Assembly (NCBI GenBank): GCA_030704615.1
Contig: CM060733.1
Location: 31,124,001-31,188,000, forward strand
Direction of reading: 5' to 3'
Length of the DNA stretch: 64,000 nucleotides
Source: Takakia lepidozioides
Taxonomy: Eukaryota; Streptophyta; Takakiopsida; Takakiales; Takakiaceae
How positions within the stretch are numbered: position 1 is the first letter of the stretch; each line of letters starts with the position of its first letter. Positions 56,781 to 64,000 of the stretch are shown piece by piece. Below the pieces are notes generated by a model. That model did not search any database and had not been told where the DNA came from. It saw only the letters and a program-made list of their open reading frames with translations. A program made the translations under genes and the position numbers.

Positions 56781-59422
56781 TTACCAGTAATCACCACAAG
56801 AACAAACTCCATCTTGAAAGTGGTGAAAGCGGTTAGCGTCCCGTACGACAAGTGCACGCCCAACAACCTTGGAGATGAACTTGGTGGCAGTATGGCAGTC
56901 ACCACACACTCGAAGGTTCTTGATGATACGGAGAGGTGTTCCAGGGGGTGTGCTGATGAGCCCAAAAGCAAAGACCAACCTTTCACTGTGGTGGCAAAGT
57001 GAGAATTCCTTATACTTCTCCTCCACATCATGCAATACAAACTGTGTGTCAGGTACATACCCGGCTTCCTTCATTGGCTCAGACAATCTCTTCAGCTCAA
57101 ACTGGGCGCGGGGTCAATGGCCACAAGGCTACGGCAAACAACGTCTTATGAGTACAATCTCTTCAGCTCAGCATGGATTTCCCCAATTTGTGGATGTAAT
57201 TTGTCGTCAACAATGAATGTATGCACCTGGTTATTCACCTCAATGCAGCAGCACCCTGCCTTCTTTTGGATACCTCTCTCCTGCATCATTTTTCTCACTT
57301 TTGCAGTATCGTCCCACCTGCCAGCTGCAGCATAGATATTTGATAGCAGCACATAAGTTGCAGCATCTTGTGGATCCAACTTCAGAAGGAATTTCGTCGC
57401 ACGCTCTGCTACTGCTACATTGTCATGAATTCTGCAGGCACCAAGCAATGCCCGCCACACTGACACACGTGGTTCGATTGGCATACTGTTAATGAAGTTC
57501 TCTGCCTCATCTAATTGTCCTGCACGGCCAAGCAGGTCTACCATGCAGCCAAAGTGCTCCGCTGTAGGAGTGAGGCCATGATGTTGACTCATGGAACTGA
57601 AGTAGTGACATCCTTCATCCACTAGGCCCACATGGCTACATGCAGAGAGAACACTTACAAAGCTGACATCATCTGCCTTGAAGCCTTCCTGTTCCATCTG
57701 TTCAAATAGTTCAAGGGCATCCCTTCCACATCCATGCTGACCATATCCCGCCATCATTGAATTCCATGAAACCACGTCTCGTTGACCCATATTGTCGAAC
57801 ACTTGACGTGCATTCCTAAGGCTCCCGGAGTTGGCATACATGTCAACAAGGGTATTTCCTAGAATGACATCTGCTGAAATTCCAGCTTTGATGATGTCAG
57901 CATGGACCTCTTTGCCCTTATCCAGGCCTGCCAGGTTGGTACATGCCTTGAGAACACAAAGGAACGTGACCTTGTTGGGTGACACCCCTTCCTGCATCAT
58001 TTGCTCATACAACTCAAAAGCCTCCCCGCCACACCCATGCTTGGCATATCCTGCTATCATTGCATTCCAAGAGACCACATCTCTTTGAGCCATATGGTCA
58101 AACACTTTACGTGCATCCTTCGTGCTCCCACATTTGGCATACATGTCTACAAGAGCAGTCTCGAGAACAGTATCCGATAAAATTCCAGCTTTCATGATGT
58201 CAGCATGGACCTCTTCACCCTTTTCCAGGGCTGCCAGGCTGGCACACGCATTGACAATGCAAATGAATGTGACCTTGTTGGGTATCACCCCTTCCTGCCT
58301 CATCTGCTCATACACCTCAGAAGCCTCCCTACCATGCCAATGCTGAGCGTATCCTGCAATCATAGTGTTCCATGAAACCACATTTTTCTGAGCCATATTG
58401 TCAAACACTTGACGTGCATCCTTCAGGCACCCACATTTGGCAAACATGTTGACAAGGGCAGTTTCTAGGATGATATCTGATGGAATTCCAACTTTCATGA
58501 TGTAAGCATGTACCTCTTTGCCCTTTTCCAGGGCTGCGAGGCTAGCACATACATTGAGAACACAAATGAAGGTGACGTTGTTGGGGGTCACCCCTTCCCG
58601 TATCATTTGATCATACAACTCAAAAGCCTCCACGGCACACCCATGCTTGGCATATCCTGTGATCATTATATTCCATGTACATGTATCTCGTTGCACTTCA
58701 TCAAAGACTTGGCGTGCATCGACCAAACTTCCACACCTGGCATACATGTTGATAATGTTGTTGAGCAGAAAGGCATTTGGCTGGAATCCGCTTTGGATAA
58801 TATGGGCATGCACCTGCTTTCCCTCTGCTAGGCCTCTGAGCTTGATGCACTCCTGAAACAGACAGACATAAGTTTCATGGTCTGCTGAAATGTCTTGTTG
58901 GTTCAAACTAAGTAGGGCCTCTTTCAGTTTTCCTGCCTGGCATAGGGTCCTCACATAGCCAAATTGTGCTTGACCCTGTATCATGGCAGCTAGCTCTGCT
59001 TTCAGCCAAGGAGGGTTGGAACAACTATCAATCCAAAGGACCTCCTTTGTGCGCTTATGTCTGAAGTCTGGTGATCTTGGACTTCTCTGTGAAAAATCAA
59101 CAGTGGGCAGCTGAGAGAGCAACACACTAGGTTACAACTACCAAGCAGGGGATCACCTTGAGCAAGCTGCAGTCATGCCCTGCTAACAAGACCAACCAAC
59201 CTACTGATGGTAATCCGCACCCATGGTGATTTTTGGAGAAAAAGAGCAAAATTGGCATACCGTTAGCAAAGGGACATGCATTCCAGTCCATAAATACCCG
59301 CATCAGTCAGACCCATCCTTGAGAAAATTCTTTCCATGTCCTGGCCTCACCTTATCAGACCTGTTGTCCCACCACTGTGAAGGATCTGAGAAGAACTCCA
59401 GCCAGAGCCCATCTGTATTCAT
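56781..59422 (-). pseudogene. PDF-PPR-DYW protein gene, disrupted near the DYW domain
   Basis: Organelle RNA-editing factor type. Exon 1 (59422-59351; further upstream exons possible) encodes GLWLEFFSDPSQWWDNR and ends AAG|GTGAGG. Exon 2 starts at 59086 after TTTTTCACAG in matching phase and continues with SPDFRHKRTKEVLWID and NPPWLKAEL. Together these form a PDF motif as in OSB proteins. PLS-type PPR repeats follow from about 58890 to 57560, in highly similar units with KEVHADI and MYAKCG landmarks. The E region comes next (MVDLLGRAGQLDEAENFI; CIEVNNQVHTFIVDDK). The frame then hits a stop at 57146 because of a 71-bp insertion (57083-57170). Beyond it the DYW deaminase is intact: [12 protein letters not shown] (the HxE zinc/catalytic motif), [13 protein letters not shown] and the GDYW end (stop 56781). 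Without the insert the frame would be open, so the gene was lost recently or works without DYW. Confidence 0.88.
57083..57170 (+). repeat. 17-bp direct repeats around a LINE-A-derived patch
   Basis: The repeated sequence ACAATCTCTTCAGCTCA occurs at 57083-57099 and 57154-57170. Bases 57095-57162 (68 bp) are identical, in reverse complement, to 12093-12160 inside LINE-A sequence. The net gain is 71 bp. The overlap at the two junctions is 5 bases (GCTCA) and 9 bases (ACAATCTCT). Confidence 0.9.
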
Positions 59423-59429
59423 TTGGCCT

Positions 59430-60948
59430 GCATCAAACACAGCTTCCAAGATCCTTAGGAGGTCCGACTTATCTAAGTTTTTTTCTTGCAGTTTCCTTTC
59501 ACTTTATAGAGTCTCGTCCTTCTTTTCTTGCCGGAGTGTGACTACCAATGTAAGGGGGCTAGAGGATCATAATGTTGTCTTGGATGAGGCCTGACAATGA
59601 TTCTTCCGGCACAATTCCATGCATCATTGAACGTTAGCCATCACTTCGTGGGCTGAGTTCCCTACGCTGGAGGATAAAAAGCCCACAATGGATCCGAGAC
59701 TACTACGCCCTCCAGGGTACTTCATTGCCCATGATTGCAGGTAGGAGAGAAATCATCTGTCCTGATCAGTGTGGCTGGATATAGTTGCTATGCACCACTT
59801 CAGAGAGGACCACTGCAATGTGTGTGCCAGAAATGCTACAACCACCCCAATTCAATGGGGAAAAACCTACCAGGTGTTTGCCGGGACGATAGCTATGACA
59901 GGGCTCGACCATAGCCAACGGAGATCCCGTTGCAAACTCTAGAAGTGTTGCGAAGTATTGAAGTACCGATTCCTCTCTTATGCACGGAATAGAAAGAACA
60001 TAACTATGTGAAACAGTTTAGCTACTTGAGCAGATACAAATGGAGCTGATGGAAGTCGAACAACTTGTCTCGATGACACTCCTGTATGGCCAGGCACTGA
60101 ATTCCTTCGACCAAAGATACAGTTTCTCCTGGGATGGTGGAATGTGGAGCCTGGATCCTTCACCGCAAAAAGAAAAAATAGTGCACGAAGAATTCCGTGT
60201 CTATACCTTTCTCCGTTGTCCTTGGAAGCTGGGGAGCCATCACAGCCATGACCCGCAAAGGCCTGAAGTCCGAATTTGCCGAGGTAGATAACAATCTCCC
60301 CTCCACAGCCTGTCCCGTTACCCTGTTAGATGATGAGGTGTTTCCCGCCCGTTCACCGTAAAGAGAAGGAACGGCCTTGGGTATGGCCTCTCCCTGCGGG
60401 CTGAGGAGAGCAACGGGGCGCTCCGCCATCCCTGCGCCTCCTACCACAGAGCTGGAACATTGCTCCGACGCAGCATTGGCAGCCGCTCATTTACACTTCT
60501 CTATTGCGAGGCACTCACCTTGGAATGCTTCAGACTGCATGGTGCGCTTCATTGTTGCCAGAAACAGCCTGCCATCTCTCATGGCAGTTTTTCAGAAGGA
60601 GGCCGATTTGCCGTGGCATTTCTGATGCTGGCTGGAATGTCTCAAGCCAGCCCCCAACTATTTGGGAGTCGAGGAATGTTCAAACTGATACTTTCTTCCT
60701 ATCATGGTCTCTAGTCTCTAAGTTCATATCTTCCTTGCAGTGCAAATTCAACAGCAATTGGGCACTTCAACTACAAGTATCCATTGCCCGCAGTGTGGTA
60801 GTCATTGCCTGTGTTGCTATGCAGGGGTTACTCTGTCACTTCCTTATGATGTATGTTTGTCATAAATACCACTCTCATCGTCTTGGCATCCAGTAACTCC
60901 TACTAGGTTTCCTTGTATTCGCTACTGGACAATTGTTATCCTGCAGGT
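59430..60948. other. Upstream region of the PPR gene; possible 5' exon
   Basis: The minus strand upstream of 59422 remains open for about 20 codons (DKSDLLRILEAVFDAG) but meets a TAA near 59505, so the start at 59422 or an undetected upstream exon is possible. A separate minus-strand frame, about 60427-60217 (MAERPVALLSPQGE to LPRTTEKG, before GTATAG), could be a first exon with a targeting peptide. I cannot link it with certainty. The rest shows no gene. Confidence 0.35.
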
Positions 60949-61107
60949 TGTTAGTTGTTACCTTGCTGGTCGCATTACTCATTTGGGAGTGCCTTCACTC
61001 TCCTCTATGAGTACTTATCAGGTGATTACCAAGTAGTGGTGTAGTAGTATATATATGGAGCCCTCTAGCTCAGTTCATTTTATCAATATAGGTTGATCAC
61101 TTCAACA
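60949..61107 (+). repeat. Short LTR of a Ty1/copia fragment
   Basis: Ends TTCAACA directly before a TGGTATCACAGC primer-binding site. It has a TATATATA box at about 61050. The start at TGTTAG (60949) is provisional because no second LTR is present. Confidence 0.5.
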
Positions 61108-61627
61108 TGGTATCACAGCGCCTAGCGCTATACGGTTATGAGGTCCTCGGTTGTTAAGTCTTGTATATAGAAAAGGACCCACCCTCTCAAGGACTATACT
61201 CCTTGCTGTGCGTGCTATATGGTTAGTAGTTGACATAAGGAGAAGATTAGTTTTTTCTGATTTATTCAAAACCTTGTCTTGTTGTTTTTTTGTCTTATCC
61301 TATTGTATCTTCTCTCCTCTTTTCTCCTCTAATCTATCTTTTGTTGAAAAAGATCTATCGTCATGCCTGGGGCTGCACAACTGCTCACTGACGCCCACAA
61401 GCTCGAGGGTACCTCGAATTACACAACGTGGAAGTTCAGGCCCCCAGAGCATCCTAGAGAGTCGAATTTGTTGATGATGGATACGCTGGCCGTGACTCTG
61501 ATCCAACCATTCACAAGAAGAAATTAAAAAAGGCCTGTGCTATTCTGAAGCTTTCAGTTAATGACTCCATTGTTCCCTTTATCATGAATTGTGTAGGTCC
61601 CAAAGAAATATGGATCACTATGCTATA
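61108..61627 (+). pseudogene. Ty1/copia 5' end: primer-binding site and truncated gag
   Basis: The primer-binding site TGGTATCACAGC (61108-61119) is close to the tRNA-iMet complement. At 61363 a copia gag begins with AHKLEGTSNYTTWKF, and after a frameshift continues HKKKLKKACAILKLSVNDS and GPKEIWITM. The sequence ends abruptly at about 61627, next to a TIR element. Confidence 0.7.
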
Positions 61628-61655
61628 AGGACGCCCGGGGGTCGGTGCAGGCCAG

Positions 61656-62397
61656 GGAGGTTGGTAGAACGTGAGCACACCGGTGAGCACAAATGGCGTG
61701 AGCACAAACCCACGGTCATGGGGGTTTTATGTTTTTAAACCGCGATCATATGAGTTATAAATTTTCAAAACAGAATAAAACCCCAAAATCCTAATGCCAA
61801 ACACGCACCCATAATGTATATCTACAAGCTCCAAGTTCCACATATCTACAGCTTTGGTATCCTACAAAAAAATATCACATTAAGAAAAAACAAAGTCACA
61901 ATACCCAACACCATCCAAAACACACAAATAACAAACAACGGCAAACAACGGTTTTCGTTGACGAAATAAATCAAGGTATCGGGTTTCACGAGCGAAATCC
62001 AATGTTTCGTCGGCAAAATAGTGTTTCACCAACGAAACATTGGATTTCGCCAGCGAAATTTCCAGGTCTCTCTGCGTAGGTCATTATCCTATGGTTTCGA
62101 GGGCGAAACAAAATGTATTGTGTTTGGTTTTGCATACAAGAGACGACGTGAGATTGTTTTATTTCGCTAACAAATTAGGGTGATAGGGTGACCAAGCCTC
62201 GGAAATATGATGACTAACCCATCTTCCTATGGCTTGTGCTCACGTGAGCACATTGTGCTCACCATGAGCACAGATTACACATTTTAGTTTCGCTATTGCA
62301 TCTTTTGAGAATATTCTTGGAATTTCCGGTTTTATCTTCTGCTCACGTAAGCAGGCGCACAGATGCGTGAGCATGCTCACGCGCTACCCAACCTCCA
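61656..62397. mobile_element. TIR element with GTGAGCAC and TTTCG palindromes
   Basis: The terminal inverted repeats GGAGGTTGGTAGAACGTGAGCAC (left) and GGAGGTTGGGTAGCGCGTGAGCA (right, reversed) are about 23 bp with few differences. The interior has many GTGAGCAC/GTGCTCAC words and a strong internal hairpin (about 61996-62065) built from CGAAATCCAATGTTTCG. No transposase ORF. Target-site duplication not resolved. Confidence 0.6.
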
Positions 62398-62582
62398 GGG
62401 CAGAGGTCCCGCCATCGCGCCGACAACGTCCCACCATCGCACAACATTCGTCCCTAGCCCAAGGCGGGGTCTCCGTCGGGCAACGCCCTGGTGTCGCCGA
62501 TGATGTCTCAAAAAAAAACAAAACCCAAAAACAATCGTCACGTGGACGTCGTGGGTTTACAACCCCCAAACGTTCCATTGGT

Positions 62583-62880
62583 TGTCAAGCGGTTTTTACA
62601 CACCCATCCCTTAGCTATCCGAGGCGGATACTAAAGGGGAAGATGTGCTGGAATACTCTAAGTATTCTGGCCGCTCAGAACAGTATTAAAATCGAGCTCT
62701 AGCAACTGAGCTAATTACCTTAATGTGTCGAATCATCAACTATCAAAGAGCAAAAAGTACATAGATAAATCTACTTCATCAAAACCTAGGTCTCATAGTC
62801 TCTTGAGGGTTAATTGATTGAAATAATAACACAAAGTCGTCTTACATCATTCTTCTTCATCACTTAATCAATATATGAAG
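62583..62880 (-). repeat. Divergent LTR fragment related to the 13.4-kb gypsy element
   Basis: The start TGTCAAGCGGTTTTTACACACCC and the words TCCGAGGCGGA, CTCTAAGTA and CCGCTCAGAACA match, in reverse complement, the last 110 or so bases of the LTR at 26826-26936. The rest is too diverged to align by eye. Confidence 0.55.
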
Positions 62881-62889
62881 CAAGGTATT

Positions 62890-63040
62890 TTGTTTGTTGG
62901 CTCTCTTGCAGAGAGAGACTTTGCAACAGGTTGAAGTCAATGGAGAAAATGTGGTCAAAGGACCTTACACCATGTCGAGGCTGCGATTGGTGTGTTGTGC
63001 TCAGTCATGCCCCTTACTCTCACCTTCCTCTTATGTTGTG
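62890..63040 (-). repeat. Uninterrupted copy of fold-back element segment
   Basis: Reverse-complement match to 45130-45195 joined to 45373-45430. It shows the empty site for the SINE found there. Confidence 0.7.
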
Positions 63041-64000
63041 AAAAAGAGAGCCCATCGCCGTTTTAGGCTTGTTTGTTTTGTTTTGTTTTGTTTTGTAGCA
63101 TTGAGATCTCCCAAACCGCGGGCTGGCCCAGCCCTAGTGCTTTGTACCGTTGGAAAGCCCTCGATGAGGGGGGATGCACTGACTTGGTCTCATTATTTTT
63201 GGACATACGGTGTGGGAGATATGGGATTTCAAGTAGTTTTGGTCACTAGAAATTCGTGAAAAATAGCAAAGTGGGCTTTACTAGAATAATGACGTAGAGA
63301 TTTCCCAAACTGTAGGGTCTTTGGATACATAGGGGATTGCACTTGGACTTTTAGATGACATTGGACACTTGGGCCAACGGCACATGCTACCTAGTTAGTG
63401 GATTCATACCGCACATTATCTCTCTCGTAGGGGCTTAGTATGGGATTTACATGCTTAGCTCATATTGGGGGCACCCGGTTCTAAGAGCATCCCCACCCTT
63501 CTCACTGAAATGGCCCCTATATGGCTATTTTGAAGGGATTGGTTCATGACTCTTGAAAGGTATGTGAAGGGGTCGGTTGCTCGTAGCCACACCATTGGCC
63601 CTCGTTACGCCCTTGTATCCTATGTTCCGGCCTTGCTGGAGTTCCCAGCGACGTTCTCATACGCTCCTGGATCACCTGCCTTCATCATCCTCATCACCAA
63701 AAAACTACGGCACAATTGCCTCTCCTTGTCAGTGCTAAAGTTCTTGCCCTTCCTTGGCTTTGGAAGCACTGCAACTGGATTGGAAGTGAGAGGCTGGGAG
63801 GCACGCTCTAACATATCCATGTTCAGGATGACTCGGTTGCGGGACGAGTTGAGGTCACTGGACGGATGTAGTGAAAGAGAAGGAGTTCAAGGTCTGCCCT
63901 TTACAGCATATATGGTAGGGGGGCAAGGGAGTGGTACGTTTGAAGGGAAATTTGAACCTGTACATGAAAAGTACGTGTGCAGGGGTCCATAGAGGCGTAG
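63041..64000. other. Region without a recognised gene
   Basis: Starts with a (TTTTG)n microsatellite at 63065-63100. A forward frame (63546-63992) and a reverse frame (63820-63620, with PRKGKNFSTDKERQLCRSFL, similar in feel to transposase-associated or NAM-associated domains) overlap. I cannot support either as a gene. Confidence 0.35.

Noticed and set aside
57083-57170. Ordinary LINE insertion with a target-site duplication
   Set aside because: The patch lacks the LINE 3' end and its junctions coincide with short homologies between LINE and target, which fits template switching better than target-primed insertion.
62680-62710. tRNA-like TTAGCTCAGTTGCTAGAGC on the minus strand
   Set aside because: No B box or tRNA fold follows. 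The interval aligns in reverse complement with the end of the 13.4-kb gypsy LTR.

Overview
The window looks like nuclear DNA of a land plant with a large, transposon-packed genome. The evidence is intron-containing eukaryotic genes, a chloroplast S1-domain protein, tRNA-primed LTR retrotransposons, and PLS-class PPR-DYW RNA-editing factors amplified into local pseudogene clusters. The number and style of the DYW genes suggest a fern or lycophyte, but this is an inference; no sequence search was possible.

Layout. 1-4.4 kb: no host gene; a tRNA-derived SINE and a TIR element. 4.7-6.4 kb: a broken cytochrome P450 fused to the last exon of an ABCB transporter. 6.7-13.6 kb: LINE copies, one split by a deleted chromovirus, plus reverse-strand ABCB exons. 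14.3-24.0 kb: a graveyard of PDF-PPR-DYW pseudogenes and their fragments, with a GC-rich tandem block at 20.3-21.0 kb. 25.9-39.3 kb: one 13.4-kb Ty3/gypsy element with a perfect AAGCC target duplication and a very long extra ORF downstream of integrase. 40.5-45.8 kb: SINEs, PDF and PPR fragments, a PPR-derived tandem array, an inserted intron-bearing gene fragment, a gag fragment and a fold-back element. 46.2-51.4 kb (-): chloroplast S1-domain protein gene (PDE338/SDP-like). 52.2-55.6 kb (+): ALG2 mannosyltransferase, seven exons, apparently intact and head-to-head with the S1 gene. 56.8-59.4 kb (-): a nearly complete PPR-DYW gene. 60.9-64 kb: a copia fragment, a TIR element, a divergent LTR and repeat remnants.

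Main observation. The N terminus of the 56.8-59.4 kb PPR-DYW gene is a two-exon PDF motif, the nucleic-acid-binding motif known from organellar single-stranded-DNA-binding (OSB) proteins. The same motif, split by an intron at the same place, recurs beside the PPR pseudogenes across the window, so the PDF-PPR-DYW architecture appears to belong to the whole local family. The best copy is itself broken by a 71-bp insertion that matches a LINE elsewhere in the window over 68 bp.

Only ALG2 looks plainly functional. The S1 gene is probably functional but one connecting exon is unresolved.
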